Assembly: GCA_036186865.1 (NCBI GenBank)
Contig: AP025053.1
Location: forward strand, 4,820,035 to 4,884,034
Reading direction: 5' to 3'
DNA from: Eustoma russellianum
Lineage: Eukaryota; Streptophyta; Magnoliopsida; Gentianales; Gentianaceae
DNA: 64,000 bases
Part shown: positions 22,668-34,842 of the stretch, piece by piece
Layout of the letters: the number at the start of each line of letters is the position of its first letter
Position numbering within the stretch: position 1 is the stretch's first letter
The notes under the pieces: model-generated
Databases searched by the model: none
Told to the model about the DNA's origin: nothing
Seen by the model: the letters and a program-made list of their open reading frames with translations, nothing else
Program-made: the position numbers and the translations under genes

Positions 22668-23923
22668 AACCATTTGTGTTCGCAGAAAAACTATCCATCC
22701 TTCCAGGTTGCAAGTGTAGAGCTGTGTATCAAAGATAGAAGTGGCTTTTTTTAACCTCATCATCAATACTAGCTTGCCATTTTTCTTCACAGATATTCTT
22801 GACGTTGATGTCGTTTCATCAGTTATGCCAGACATTAAAGAACAAAAGTCCGGGTATGTTCATCTTGCTACACCCTTTTTTACTTGAACCTGAACAGGAA
22901 TCGTTCTTAGGCTAAGCCTACCTTTAATTCATGGATTGAGCTGCAGGATAGCTTCTTATTTTGTTTCGCCTCATTTTTTGCATAGCGATGTTACAAAGAA
23001 TTTTGGAATGTGATTTCATTGGAAAGAAATATCAGCAGATTGATCTCTCAATTTGCGTCTTGATGCAATCAAATCTATAATTTTTTCCTTTTCTATTTGA
23101 TTTGTTTTTGTTTTTTGCCTCTAAAGATTGATTCTGTGTGCATCTGAAGGCTTTGTTTAACATGTATTATTTCGATATGTTACATGTTGTGATACACATT
23201 TGAAAGATAGTCGTCAGCAACAAGACGCTTTAATACTTTCATAATGATATTCATAGTAATCTTTAAGAAGTGATCTATAGTTAAAATAAATACATGCTTT
23301 TATATGGTTAGAATAAATATAATTTTTTTTCCCGGTATATTCAAATATTTTCGTTGACGAGTAATTGATTGAACTTTATCCTCAGCTCATGTAAAAGAAG
23401 AAAAAGAAGTGGCAATTGAGGTAAGCAAAATAACATGTCAAATAAATGGGTAGAATGTCAAATTTATGATTGTTTACTTGGTGTAAAAGACTAGCCGATA
23501 TCTCATCTTATCTGATCTCTTATCTTATCTTTTATCACATTAGGTAGAATTATGCTATGTAAATTTTGTACGTGATCATTGATGGCTTGATTGTTGATGA
23601 CTTGACGCTGATGGTGTTTCAAGGTCTTCACTAAGGAAACCTCTCTACTCTTGGACTTTTTTTGTGGGAAAAAGAGTTGATAAAATCTGAATGAGAGAAT
23701 ATAAATAAAAAAGTAAAGGAGTGAGCAAAGTAAATGTTTGTTTTGCTCAGCTGAATTGCAAATGGGAGTGGAAAGTAATACAACGGTAGTTCAACTTTTT
23801 CTCCCAATAGGAGTAAATGCCTCCATTATATTGATACAATCGTTATTTTAGTAAACTGATAAAATAGCTTAAGATAGCTAAGAGGTTAGACCAAACGCTT
23901 CAAACTTCTTTTCTCTACTTAGA
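22668..23923. other. 3' UTR of the TM9 gene, then intergenic
   Basis: The first few hundred bases are presumably the 3' UTR. A diverged repeat of ATCTTATCTTATC words occurs at 23500-23540. No further gene or repeat was identified. Confidence 0.4.
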
Positions 23924-24183
23924 TATATCAATGAACGAAGTCATAGCCTGATAGAAATATGCAAGGGATAATCACATTGAAAGGTTGAGAGTTCGAATCT
24001 CTCCGGGGATATTTGTGGAGAATTCCATTACTTGAGTTCTATATTACTGTACCCGTGTATATAACCTGTCTTTTATATGAATATATCAGATTCCTAATTT
24101 ACAACCTTACACTTTCTGTGGGACCGAAGATGGTATGGAACTTAATGGTTGGAGTACAACCTTTTTTTATATCAATGAACGAA
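23924..24183 (+). mobile_element. tRNA-derived SINE with 16-bp target duplication and T tail
   Basis: The body is 23940-24167. It is flanked by a perfect 16-bp direct repeat TATATCAATGAACGAA (23924-23939 and 24168-24183). A B-box-like GAGTTCGAATCTC lies at about 23989 and the 3' end is a T7 run. Tail type, length (228 bp) and flanking duplication are those of a T-tailed plant SINE such as the Au family. Family assignment is inference. Confidence 0.8.
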
Positions 24184-24744
24184 TCTAACCCCCAAAAAAA
24201 ACAATCCAAAGGACTTAACGATGTTCGATCCGCTGACGTTGTCCTCTTAGATGCGAACGCGGGATTATGGACATGCGACAACTCACAATCTCACTTTACA
24301 ACTTGATATTCAAGTTGATTAATTGTTTTAAGATAAAAGGGGGGGAGTCATTCCTATTAATTAAGAAAAGCTATAGTATATTACTGTTTGATCTTGCATA
24401 ATTTAAATATTTTTATTTTTGAAGATATAAGTTTAGTTTGATTTTTTAACCTAATATACAAAAATAAATTTATATTTTAAAACATAACATTTACACAATC
24501 TTAGTTAAAATAAACTTACACTTTAAGATATCGTTGTATAAGAAAAACCAGAGTAGAAGCTTAATCAAATAATCTGACAGTTAGGCATCAAGTTACAAGG
24601 CTGCAACCTACTAACAGTAACATTAGTTCAATATTGCAATTTCCTTCCAAAAGACTTCCGAAATCAGAGCCAGACATTCTTTTTAATCATAGTAAAACTA
24701 TTCTTGGGATGTTGCCGAACGTAGACAACCAATGACTAACGACC
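24184..24744. other. Intergenic, nothing seen
   Basis: AT-rich; a GGGGGGG run at 24340; no coding evidence. Confidence 0.4.
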
Positions 24745-25530
24745 CTTAGTATCCTAACAAAAGCACTAAGCTATCGTTAGGGTCTGGAAAGGGTAAAAGG
24801 CAAACAAACAATACCTCTATTTCAAGAAATATAGAGTTTGATTCCACTGAGAGTCCTGCTCTATATGTACATGCATAGATGACACAATAATAGGAACATG
24901 GTGTGCTAGTATGTTAGTGAAGGAAATGTATTAAACACAAATAGAAATGCTTTTGATCTCAAAATAATCATAATCGTGTATATGCACAAATAATGAAAGA
25001 CAAAGACAGAAACGAAAAACTGCAAAGCCAACATAAAGTGTATAGATTATCTAAGCCCTTACATATACTCTAACGTGTCCCTATATCCGACCTAAACCTC
25101 CTTAACCTTAATCCTCTGTCTATAAGAATTCCTATCCTAGACCATGACCTCAGAGAGATGCAAATTTAGTTTGTCATGTCTAATCCGCTCATCCCAAGTC
25201 AGTTCGGACCTACCTTTACCCCTCTTCTTATTTACAGTAAGGCTTTCAACTGTTCTGACGGACGCTGTTGTCTGTCTCCTCCTGACATGCCAAACATCTT
25301 AGTCTCCCCTATCTTATCAGATATACTAGTCGCCTCTAACATTTCTCTAAATACCTCATTTCTTATCCGGTCTAGCCTTGTATGCCCACACATCCACCTC
25401 AGGATCCTCATCTTTGCCACTTCCATCTTATGCGGCTGTGTCCTCTTAATAGCCCAATAGTCTGTTCCATATTGCCGGCCGCACTGTCACCCTATAAAAT
25501 TTTCTCTTTAATTTAGTTGGAAAATTCTTG
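24745..25530 (-). mobile_element. RTE-type LINE, 5'-truncated
   Basis: Minus strand. It starts inside the C-terminal end of the reverse-transcriptase ORF, which reads MEVAKMRILRWMCGHTRLDR (25426-25232), runs through the 3' UTR and ends near 24745 in the family hairpin region. The ORF end contains stops relative to a coding copy. The same C-terminal text occurs at 36430-36600 and 42560-42930. Confidence 0.8.
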
Positions 25531-25985
25531 TCACAAAATGTCCAATTTTCATCTTCAATGAGCTGCACCATGACCAATTAGTTTTTCTTTTTCTTTGTCT
25601 TTTTGTAATTTAAATTTTATATATATGTAATATAACCAGTAAGTTACTAGCCAACAGAATCAAAATGTGTCATTCCTTCAAAAACCGAACAAATCATGTT
25701 TATTTTTTTTTTGAATCTGGTGGATCTGATTAATCCCAATCATAAAAAATGTATAGTATATTTTTTTTACTAATAACCGTGTGAAGTCATGTATTATCTA
25801 CAGGGTACTAGAATGCATCATTCTATCCCCGTGCTATGCTATACGAATGTTTCTGACCTTCTCAAAAACAGTAACTACTATTTTATGCAAACCAGGCATC
25901 TGAACAAATCATGTTTATTGGCATTGCAAAGCTCACTTTTCCCTTTACAATCTTGACAATTAAAGACCAAGGTTCAGTAGAAAAG
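25531..25985. other. Intergenic, nothing seen
   Basis: AT-rich, several T and A homopolymers; no gene. Confidence 0.4.
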
Positions 25986-25987
25986 TA

Positions 25988-26132
25988 CAACAACATTACC
26001 CGTTGACTTAGAGGCTCTCGTCAATAACGAGGTATGGAGGGTGCGATATACGAAACCATACTCATGCGTTAGAAACACACAAAGGTTGTTTCTTGATGAC
26101 CCATAATGATGCGTCAAGCTATGCCGTTTAGT
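25988..26132 (-). mobile_element. SINE (TTG-tailed family), truncated
   Basis: Minus-strand copy with the blocks CAACAACATTACCC (tail side), GAGGTATGGAGGGTGCGATA, GTTAGAAACACACAAAGGTT and GACCCATAATGATGCGTCAAG. Diverged from the consensus and lacking its 5' part. Confidence 0.6.
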
Positions 26133-26577
26133 AGAAAAGTACATTCAACTAAAAGCACAATCTCATCACAAAAAATCGAACAAATGAAAACAGATATGAT
26201 TTTTAATCTCTGCCTTCATGTTCTTAGAACTATTTCCAGGAATTTGTGCTGAATATCAAATTCTACTCTCATTTGAAAGCAAATTATGCCTCTTATCTTT
26301 TCATTGTAGGAATTCATTTAAGAAAAAAGAAGCACCATATTCATTCCAAAGGCTGTGTCTCAGTGTATAATTATAATACCATGTTTCTATATCAATTTCA
26401 TGAACAGAAAACTCACATTATTCAATTTCCTCCATCGCTCCGTCTCCTTGCGTATCAACACTCCTCTTTCTCAAACCTTGTGTAAATTGATCGCACATTT
26501 ATGATTCCTTTTAGGGTATATAATGCAGATAAAGTCAAACGTTTCATAAGAAAAAAGTATGATTCAAGACATAACCT

Positions 26578-26745
26578 AACAACAACAACATTGCTCCATT
26601 ACCTTAGAGGCTCCCGCCTATGACGGGGTATGGGAGGTCGTATGTACGCAACCATACCATATGTGTGTTTTGTTTCCCTGTGAAGCATAATGATGCGTCA
26701 AGCTATGTCGACTATTACTTCACAAGATAACTTCACAAGATAAGA
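26578..26745 (-). mobile_element. SINE (TTG-tailed family)
   Basis: Tail side AACAACAACAACATTG, then ACCTTAGAGGCTCCCGCCTA, GACGGGGTATGGGAGGTCG and GATGCGTCAAGCTATGTCGA. A short internal deletion removes the GTTAGAAACAC block. Confidence 0.65.
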
Positions 26746-27789
26746 AAAGCAATAATCCTAACAGACAGAAAATCAATAATCCAAACAGACAGAAAAGCAT
26801 ATTAACATGAAATGAAAGAAGAAAAAAAGAGCCGAATAACCGGACAAGCAATTTGCCAGAATTGGCAGAACCAACTTAGGGTTGCAAACTGTTTTTGAGA
26901 CAAAATCAACTGTCCTGGTGCAACGACTAACCATGATATTTAAGCCTACAAAAAGCAAACCACGAAAAGAGATTGAGAAACCAACATTATGTGGAAAATT
27001 TATGCACGTAAAAATGGGTAACAAAATCTGTTAAAGACACAAACTTGGAAATTAATAGGTGGGATTTAAGAATAAATGGGCAACAAAGAATAGTGGCATT
27101 ACCTCAAGAGAATCAAGTGAACTAAAATTCTGATGGGGTTTACACTGCATAAGCTTCAATTTTGGCGAAAAAGCCGTAGCTCCAAACTAGAAGTTTACGC
27201 AGCCAAAACCCATTCTTGGAATCAGCAAAGTTTTACAAATGAACTGCAGAAATCATAAGGGTTGAAGCCAAAATAAATAAGTTGCACAAAGGATTTCAAA
27301 AACTTTGCCAAACTAAGAGACCGTTAACTTATTCATTTACATCATCCACGAAGATCTTCAGAACTTCATAGCTATGCCGGTGTGGGCCTATGGGACTAGG
27401 AATATTAGCCTTTTGCTCCAGAAATATTATCACCTGGAAAAGATGTACGACTACTTCTGCTGACACTTTAAGCTGCAACAATCGGATTATGAGTCGCTGC
27501 TGCTAAAGTTAGTGAAAGCACATGAAGAGGAAGATAAGGTAGCAGGTTTTTTTTTTTTTTTTTTTTATTTTAAAAAAACAAACTTTTGGAGGAAATAGAG
27601 TAGTGCGGTATTTTCTATTCTTTGTTAAATGATTTTTTTGCAATAATTTTTTTTTGTGAAATTTTGCAATAATGTTTTAGAGCATTTCTTTTGGCAAAAT
27701 TCGATGGAAATACTGGTGTAACTAAGGGTGTTAAACAGGTTTCGTTCGTATTCACGAGTTTCATGTATCGTGTTTGTGTCGAATTTAAC
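26746..27789. other. Intergenic, no gene supported
   Basis: Short repeat AACAGACAGAAAA occurs twice near 26757-26795. A 20-base T run lies at 27547-27566. Open frames here are not conserved. The TSD word AGGTT of the following element ends it at 27794. Confidence 0.4.
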
Positions 27790-27794
27790 AGGTT

Positions 27795-27998
27795 TGAAGA
27801 AATATTTGATGTATTGATCTATTGACGTATTGTGTAAAGAACAAGTACACGTACATATAACCAAAGCTAACCACTAATGCTACATCTAAGGAAAGATAAG
27901 CATTATCTACAAACCCTATCTAGCCAGAAGTTAGTATCCCACCAAATCTCAACCTATACAATATTTACAATATCTAAATATAATATTGCATCTCAATA
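27795..27998 (-). repeat. 3' LTR of the 27.8-32.8 kb Copia element
   Basis: 204 bp; four substitutions from the other LTR (TTGACG versus TTGACT, AAAGCTAACC versus AAAGTTAACC, ACTAATGC versus ACTAGTGC, CCTATAC versus CCTACAC). Confidence 0.93.
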
Positions 27999-28007
27999 CT
28001 CCCCCTC
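27999..28007 (-). other. Polypurine tract
   Basis: Minus strand reads GAGGGGGAG directly against the 3' LTR; this primes plus-strand DNA synthesis and fixes the LTR edge. It overlaps the last codons and stop of the pol frame. Confidence 0.8.
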
Positions 28008-31000
28008 AAGTTGGAGCAAGAATATCGACAATGCCCAACTTGCCCAAAAAATGCTTGAAAGCCGCGGGACCAAGGGACTTGGTAAGCCCATCCGCCAACT
28101 GCTGAGTACTAGAAACCTTTTGAGGCAAAATATGACCATTAGAATAATGCTGACGAATAAAATTACAATCAATCTCAATATGTTTTGTGCGTTCATGAAA
28201 AACGGGATTAGCCACAATATGCAAAGCAGCTTGATTGTCACAACGAAGAACAACTGGCGCAGAGATGGTGACACCTAGATCGACTAGAAGGCGACGCAAC
28301 CAAATAACCTCATTAGTCGCAGAAGCCATGGCACGATATTCTGCTTCAGCGGAAGAACGTGAAACAACGGACTGTTTCTTAGAACGCCAAGAGATAGGAA
28401 CCGAACCAAGAAAAACCAAATAACCAGTGGTAGAGCGACGAGTAAGAGGACAACCCGTCCAATCAGCATCACAATAAGCGTTAAGACACAAAGAAGTGTC
28501 AGCAGAAAAGAAAAGGCCTTGCCCAGGTGCATGTTTAAGATAACGTAATAAATAGAAAACAGCATCAAGATGACATTTGCGAGGCGCATGCATAAACTGA
28601 CTAAGGGTGTTAACAGCAAAACAAATGTCGGGACGCGTGACAGTGAGATAAAGTAAGCGACCCACAATACGACGATAAAATGAAGGATCATCAAGGGGAG
28701 GTGCAGAATCAGAAAACTGACACCGTGGGTCCATGGGAGTACTCGCAAGGCGACAACCAAGAAGGCCACATTCTAGGAGAATATCAAGAACATACTTGCG
28801 CTGATTGAGGACCATGCCAGCAGACGAACGAGCAACCTCAATGCCCAGAAAATATCTTAATGAACCCAAGTTCTTGATCTTAAACTTATGATCAAGATAA
28901 ACCTTTAAGGCCGTAATACGACGAAGATCATTGCCAGCCACAATAACATCATCAACATAAATCAAGACAGCAACAAAAGATGATCCAATGGACAAAACAA
29001 ATAAGGATGCGTCAGCCTGAGACTAAGTATAACCGAGTGCGGTAAGTGAAGCAGTGAATTTCGCATACCAATTGCGGAATGCCTCACATAAGCCATACAA
29101 AGATTTTTGTAACTTAAAAACATTATGCTCCCCCTGACGAGAAAAACCAGGCGGAATACGCATGTAAACATCCTCCGTGAGATCACCATGCAAGAAAGCA
29201 TTGTTAACATCTAACTGATGAACATGCCATTCGCGGACAACCGCAACTGCTAAAAGACAACGCACAGTAACTAACTTGGCCACGGGCGCAAAAGTCTCAT
29301 GAAAATCAACACCTTCAATTTGAGTATAACCACGCGCTACCAAACGCGTTTTATAGCGTTCAACACTACCATCAGGATTATATTTAATTTTGTAGACCTA
29401 TTTGGAATCAATGGTGCGTTTGCCAGGAGGTAAAGGAACAACAACCCAAGTTTTATTTGCTTCAAGAGCATCAATCTCACGTTGCATGGCATCACGCCAA
29501 TGCACATGTTTAACAGCCTGACGAAAAGAAGTTGGCTCATCCCCAGTGGTGATGGCCGCGACATAAGCATGATAAGACCGTGATAAGCGAGCATACGAAA
29601 GAAAATGAGACAAGGGAAATACCGTAGAGTGCGCTGCATGAGTGGATGAGGCCGCCGATAGTACGAGGGAAGGTGGCAAAGCTACATCAAATTCAGTAAG
29701 ACGACGAGACAACTGACGAGGACGCGAACTACGGGTGGATGGCACAGGATTGTTCGGACTGGAAGGTGAGACGAGGGGACCAGCCGAAAGCAAGGAAGCT
29801 TCAGCTGAAGCTTCGGCTGAGGGAGGCAGGTCTTCGGCTGGAATTGACGGAACTGCAGTGGGATTTGGCAAGTCTTCAGCGGGAATGGGAGGACTTGGGG
29901 CAGCACCTGCCGAAGACAAAGGAGTAGTAGCAACAGGATCCCATGACGCAACCACAGGACTTAGGGCTGGACGATGAGCAGGATCAAGAATAGAAGGCGT
30001 AGCAAAAGGAAATACATTTTCATAGAAAGAAACATCCCGACTAACATAAATTTTATGACTAGTTAAATCGAAAATTTTGTATCCTTTTTGAGAATGGGGA
30101 TAACCAAGGAAAATACCCAGGGAAGACCGTGGGGCGAATTTATCACGAGTACCATGAGAGACATAGCCATAGCACAAACAACCAAAAACGCGAAGATGAG
30201 AATAACTTGGAACAGAACCCAACAGAAACTCATGTGGTGTTTTATGTTGAAGAACAGACATAGGCATGCGATTGATAAGATAAACAGCAGTAATAATGCA
30301 TTCCCCCAGAACATGACAGGCAAATGTGCGTGAAAACGAAGTGCACGAGCAACTTCTAAAATATGACGATGTTTACGCTCGGCAATGCCATTTTGTTGGG
30401 GAGTGTAAACACAAGTGGTTTGAGCGTCAATGCCATGATCAACATAATAAGAAAGTAGTGTGGACTGAGTAAATTCTAAACCGTTGTCACTACGAACACA
30501 CTTGACGACCTTGCGAAATTGCGTGCATACCCAGTTTAGAAAATGCAACATATAACGACTAGTTTCGGACTTTGTTTGCATTAAATAGACCCAAGTATTA
30601 CGACTATAATCATCAACGATGGTCAAAAAATAATGAGCACCCGATAAACTAGCTGTTTTATAAGGACCCCAAATATCGCAATGAATAAGATCAAAGATTT
30701 GCGTAGTTATGCTAGTACTATGAGGGAACGGCAAACGAGTCTGTTTTGCACGACTACAAGCATCACAAAACACATCTTTAGTAGAAACAACAATAGACGG
30801 AAGAAAACGAAATTTAGAAAAAGGAAGATGACCAATGCGATAATGCCAGACAGAATCGGGGCACTTTATGGAAGCAAGACTGCGGCTAGTAGAAGACTGA
30901 AGAAGACAGTAGAGCCCATCATGCTGCCTACCCACTCCAATCAGCTTCCTCGATGGCATTTCCTGCACAAGGCAAAAATCCGAGCCAAAGATGAGTACAC

Positions 31001-32424
31001 ACTTTAAATCCTTGACCAACTGACTGACAAAAATCAAATTATAGGCAAACTCTGGGACACCCAGAACATTATGTAAGACCAAGCTATGTGAGAGCTTCAC
31101 TGTGCCAACGGCTCGAACAGCCACATGAGTACCATTAGGAATTTGTACTGTAGCAGATATTTTGTCAGTGATAACAGTACTAAATAATGACAAATCGTTG
31201 ACAATATGTGCATTTGCACCGCTATCAAAAAGCCAAGAGGAGGGTGTGAAAATATCAATACCCGAATCATGTATGCCTGTTGCAAAAACGGACTGTCCAA
31301 AATTACCTCCATTTAACTGCTCAACAAACTGAGCTAACTGATGCTGCTGAGCAAGTGTCAGACCGACGAATGAAGAAGGCACACCAGCATCAGAAGCTGC
31401 ACGCACGACAGACTCCATTGGTCCACCCGATGACACGGCGGCAGCAGTGACCACACCACGACCACTAGACCCCTGCGAACGCTTATTACGATTGACATTC
31501 CAGTCGGGTGGATAACCAATGAGGTCATAACAAGTCTCACGCAAATGACCGATCTTGCCACAATGTCCACAACGTGGCCGCTCGCCCTTATTTCGCTGTT
31601 TGTTAGTTCGGCCATCAACAGGCTGCTTCCCCGCCGAAGACCGATTGTCATTCTGAGCAGCCCAAGTAGCGAGGGCTGCTGCTTCAAACGAGGGCTGCAG
31701 ATTGTGCGCAACAATGTGTTGTTTTTCTTCCTGTGCAACAACAGCATAGACACGTCCAAGAGAGGATAAAGGATCAATGCTTAGAATATGTGAACGTACC
31801 GTATTAAAGGTCTCGTCAAGACCCATCAAAAAATCAAACACCATCTCCTTTTCACGCATTTTCTCCATCTCCTTAGACAAGCCACAAGTGCACTTCCCGC
31901 AAGTGCAAATAGGAATTTCATCAAAAGACTGCAGCTCTCCCCAAAAAATCTTGAGACGACCATAATAGACAGAGACCGTACTCCTGTCTTGGCGAAGTGA
32001 GACAATGGCACGACGTAATTCATAAACTCGGGCATCAACCCCTTGCATGAACCGCTCCTCAAGTTCAAGCCAAACATCACGAGCAGTGTCAGCATGTGCC
32101 GCTGTTCCTTGAAGTTCCTTTGACAAGGAATTAGAGAGCCAGGCCAGGACAAGAGCATTGCACTGTTGCCAGACGGAGTAAGATGTCGAAGTGACATATG
32201 GACGTTTGATGGTACCATCAACAAAACCTGCTTTGTTTTTGGAACACAAAGCATTTACGAAAGCTTTTCGCCAGACAAAAATTTTCACCATTTTCGCCTA
32301 ATGGTTGTGTGACAAAAAGGAGACCTGGATGATCGGAAGGATGCAAGTAGTAAGGCGACTTGGGATCAGTACTGTCAAGAGTTTGAGCAGTACTGTCAGT
32401 AGCGGCAAGAGTTTGAGCAGCCAT
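28006..32424 (-). pseudogene. Copia gag-pol polyprotein, four disabling changes
   Basis: The start ATG is at 32424 (MAAQTLAATDS, SPYYLHPSDHPGLLFV). A frameshift near 32270-32290 leads into the long frame WRKAFVNALC... with the zinc knuckle CGHCGKIGHLRETC (about 31570-31530). Protease has LFDSGANAHI. Integrase has DLIHCDIWGP, VRSDNGLEF and IAERKHRHILE, giving the D, D and E. A one-base loss near 30305 shifts frame at FWG(E). A TGG to TAG stop at about 29399 sits in DSK(W)VYKIKYN at the start of reverse transcriptase, and a TAG replaces Q at about 29022 in GYT(Q)SQADAS. Reverse transcriptase keeps QLDVNNAFLHGDL and YVDD; RNase H keeps DADWTGCP and SSAEAEYRA. The C-terminus ends at 28006. Domain order gag, protease, integrase, RT, RNase H is that of Copia. 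All catalytic residues checked are present. Confidence 0.92.
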
Positions 32425-32562
32425 GAAAAAAAAACAAATGCAAGCAGAATAGAAAAGTCGACGGTACTGGACAAAGGTCGACGGCTAGAATGTCGACTTT
32501 CAAAAACTGAAGTCGACAACAAACGAACAATCGTGAGCGGAATTTGTGACGAAATCAAATTT

Positions 32563-32577
32563 CCTGCTCTGATATCA
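32563..32577 (-). other. Primer binding site, tRNA-iMet type
   Basis: Minus strand TGATATCAGAGCAGG starts right after the 5' LTR; one mismatch (A for G) to TGGTATCAGAGC. Confidence 0.8.
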
Positions 32578-32781
32578 TGAAGAAATATTTGATGTATTGA
32601 TCTATTGACTTATTGTGTAAAGAACAAGTACACGTACATATAACCAAAGTTAACCACTAGTGCTACATCTAAGGAAAGATAAGCATTATCTACAAACCCT
32701 ATCTAGCCAGAAGTTAGTATCCCACCAAATCTCAACCTACACAATATTTACAATATCTAAATATAATATTGCATCTCAATA
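32578..32781 (-). repeat. 5' LTR of the 27.8-32.8 kb Copia element
   Basis: 204 bp, same length as its partner. Followed at 32782 by the target duplication AGGTT. Confidence 0.93.
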
Positions 32782-32989
32782 AGGTTAATGGATCAATTTT
32801 AAGTTTAGTAATTTGGATTGAGTTTGATAGGTTTAGCATGTTTGTCTCCCAATTAGCAAGTCATACGGGTTTGGCGTGATTTTGTCTTAGAACCCTGTTA
32901 CACCAAACGTAAACCCATAAAAAATAGGTTCAATTTGTGTCAGATTTGCAGATCATGTCATAAATTGTTAGCTTTACGTGTGACGGTAA

Positions 32990-33262
32990 ACACTCACGTA
33001 ATTGACAAGTGGACATTTTTCTCCCTTTTTCTTACATAAAGAAAAAAAAAAAGAGAAAGAAAAGAAAAGTTGATCAGTAAATGATAAAGGCCCCTCACTA
33101 TCATGTTAATAAAATTTCTTCAAACACTCATGTAATGTACAAGTGGACACACTTTCTCCCTCTTTCTTAAAAAAAGAGGAGAAACGAAAAAAAAAGAAAG
33201 TTGATTAATAAACAGTAAAAAAACACTCACTCTAATGTTTATAAAATTTTGTAAATGTAAAT
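32990..33262. repeat. Diverged tandem duplication, about 135 bp
   Basis: Two copies share ACACTCACGTAATTGACAAG or ACACTCATGTAATGTACAAG, TTTCTCCCT, a purine run, AAAGTTGAT...AGTAAA and CACTC...AATGTT.ATAAAATTT. No coding content. Confidence 0.65.
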
Positions 33263-33469
33263 TAAGATATGTATTTCATTAAACAAACCTCTACAGATCT
33301 CATGCTTCCATTTATCTCACTTTTTTTTTTCTTTTCTTTTTCTTCGTATTAGTCTACTTCAAGAGTGATCTCAAACAAATGTTGGACTCATTTTATGTAA
33401 CATTTTTCCTTTAACTTTTACGCTAAGGGGCAGAGTATTTCAAGATGTTGTTTAGACATCATCATCATA

Positions 33470-33690
33470 CCCAGTTTATCACAACGACATCAAAAATTAT
33501 CGTTAGGGTCTGGGACGGGTGAATGGTAGACAAACAATACTTCTATCCCTAGCGACAGAAAGTTTGCTTCCAATGAGACCTCCGGGTCTGGCTGTACCTG
33601 CATAAATGACACAATAATAGGAATATGACGTGCTAATCTTAGTGAGCAAATTCCGTCAATACTAAATACGAAGCTCTCGATATGATAAAC
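33470..33690 (-). mobile_element. RTE-type LINE 3'-end fragment
   Basis: Minus-strand copy: hairpin region CGATAATTTTTGATGTCG at the low end, then the block GACAAACAATACTTC, AAGTTTGCTTCCAATGAGAC and ACACAATAATAGGAATATGA. Confidence 0.65.
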
Positions 33691-33928
33691 TACCCCAAAT
33701 TCTGTACATGGTTGATGGCCCGATAGAGAGAATCTTTCGATGTAGATATAAGTATAGGTATATAAATAAAATGCGCCTGTCTCTTTTATATAGGCTATTG
33801 GCTGCGTTAGATTAAGACTATTTTTCATCAAAATAAGAAGTTAAACAAATTAAAAATATAAAGTACTCATGGGAAAACATCAAATGTCTTGTCCTTAATG
33901 AGGATGTCCTAACGAGTTACCCTGAAAG

Positions 33929-34145
33929 GATCCTTTGACCGCCGCTGGCCTCACCCCCTTCGCGACCCTCTGCCATGTGGCAACAAGAGGATGATGAGAC
34001 TGGGTGGGGGTACCAGCCTCACCACCCTCCTGCTGCCACGTGGTGGACGGTCACGCGGGCGGTCTCGGTCCAGTCTCACCACCCCTCTGCTGTCACGTGG
34101 CGGACGGTCACGCGAACGGTCACGGGAAGAAGGGTCAGGCGATCC
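33929..34145. mobile_element. Foldback MITE, GGATCC-end family, rearranged
   Basis: Starts GGATCCTTTGACCGCC and carries the family block GCCTCACCACCCTCCTGCTG-CCACGTGG twice in a row (about 34015-34060 and 34070-34110), each followed by GGACGGTCACGCG. An internal duplication has enlarged it. The words CCACGTGG and TCACGTGG are G-box cores. Confidence 0.6.
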
Positions 34146-34244
34146 CAATCGAAAAGTAACACAGAACTTAGGTTGGTGTAAATGGTGCCGACTGCCAATC
34201 GAAAAGTAACACAGAACTTAGGTTGGTGTAAATGGTGCCGACTG
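34145..34244. repeat. 50-bp tandem duplication, two identical copies
   Basis: The unit starting CCAATCGAAAAGTAACACAG occurs twice with period 50 (34145-34194 and 34195-34244) and no difference was seen between copies. A recent slip or duplication next to the foldback element. Confidence 0.9.
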
Positions 34245-34534
34245 CCATGTGGGACGTTGAGAGCAAAAGTACAGGAAGGTATTTGTCTCTGTCAATAGGT
34301 AATGTTGTTGTTGTATTTGTCTCCGTCAATATCAAGTTTTTCATACACATTGATCTTCATAACTCCGCCAATAAAAAAAAGAAAACATAGAATATCATTG
34401 ACCTTGACTTAAATAGCTTTCTTTCCTCCTATTGCAAGACGGATTTCCATATGCAGCGGCCAAGTTACGGCTTTGATGTCTTTAGACAGACCATGCATTA
34501 ATACTTTTTGAGGGAATGAAGTTCTAAAAGTTAT
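34245..34534. other. Spacer, nothing seen
   Basis: Contains two GTCTC(T/C)GTCAATA words 50 bases apart and no gene. Confidence 0.35.
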
Positions 34535-34795
34535 GACTTTATGCGTATCTACTGTGGCTATTTTAATATCAAAAACTTTCTATTTGTGTTTAATAAATCC
34601 TTTCAATAGTACATTAGCATATTGTATTCTCATTATCGAGTCATCTATGCAGATGGATATAAAACCAGAAGTCTCACTGAAAACAAACTCTATATCATTT
34701 GAGATGGAGGTATTATTTGCCCGCCTCTCACATTCTCCAGACCCTAACGATAGATTTTGCTATTGTTAGAATATATTGGGTATTGTTATTGTATT
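34535..34795 (+). mobile_element. RTE-type LINE 3'-end fragment
   Basis: Plus-strand copy with GGCTATTTTAATATC, GAGTCATCTATGCAGATGG, AAAACAAACTCTATATC, GCCCGCCTCTCACATTC, hairpin CGATAGATTTTGCTATTG and ATTGGGTATTGTTATTG at the end. Confidence 0.7.
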
Positions 34796-34842
34796 AATAC
34801 ACACAAAAAATTAGTTTTACTTGTCAACAAGCAGCCCGTCCA

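Larger units (their letters stand above)
27795..32781 (-). mobile_element. Copia LTR retrotransposon, full length, recently broken
   Basis: 4.99-kb element on the minus strand. LTRs of 204 bp each (27795-27998 and 32578-32781) differ by four substitutions. A 5-bp target duplication AGGTT lies at 27790-27794 and 32782-32786. The primer binding site and polypurine tract sit exactly next to the LTRs. On the minus strand the LTR begins TATTGAGATG and ends TTCTTCA: a TA...CA terminus rather than TG...CA. The gag-pol frame has only a few lesions. Gag and polymerase text fit Ale/Retrofit-type Copia; the lineage was not tested. Confidence 0.93.

Noticed and set aside
23980..24005. tRNA gene around GAGTTCGAATCTC
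   Set aside because: Only the T-arm resembles a tRNA and the unit has SINE target duplications.
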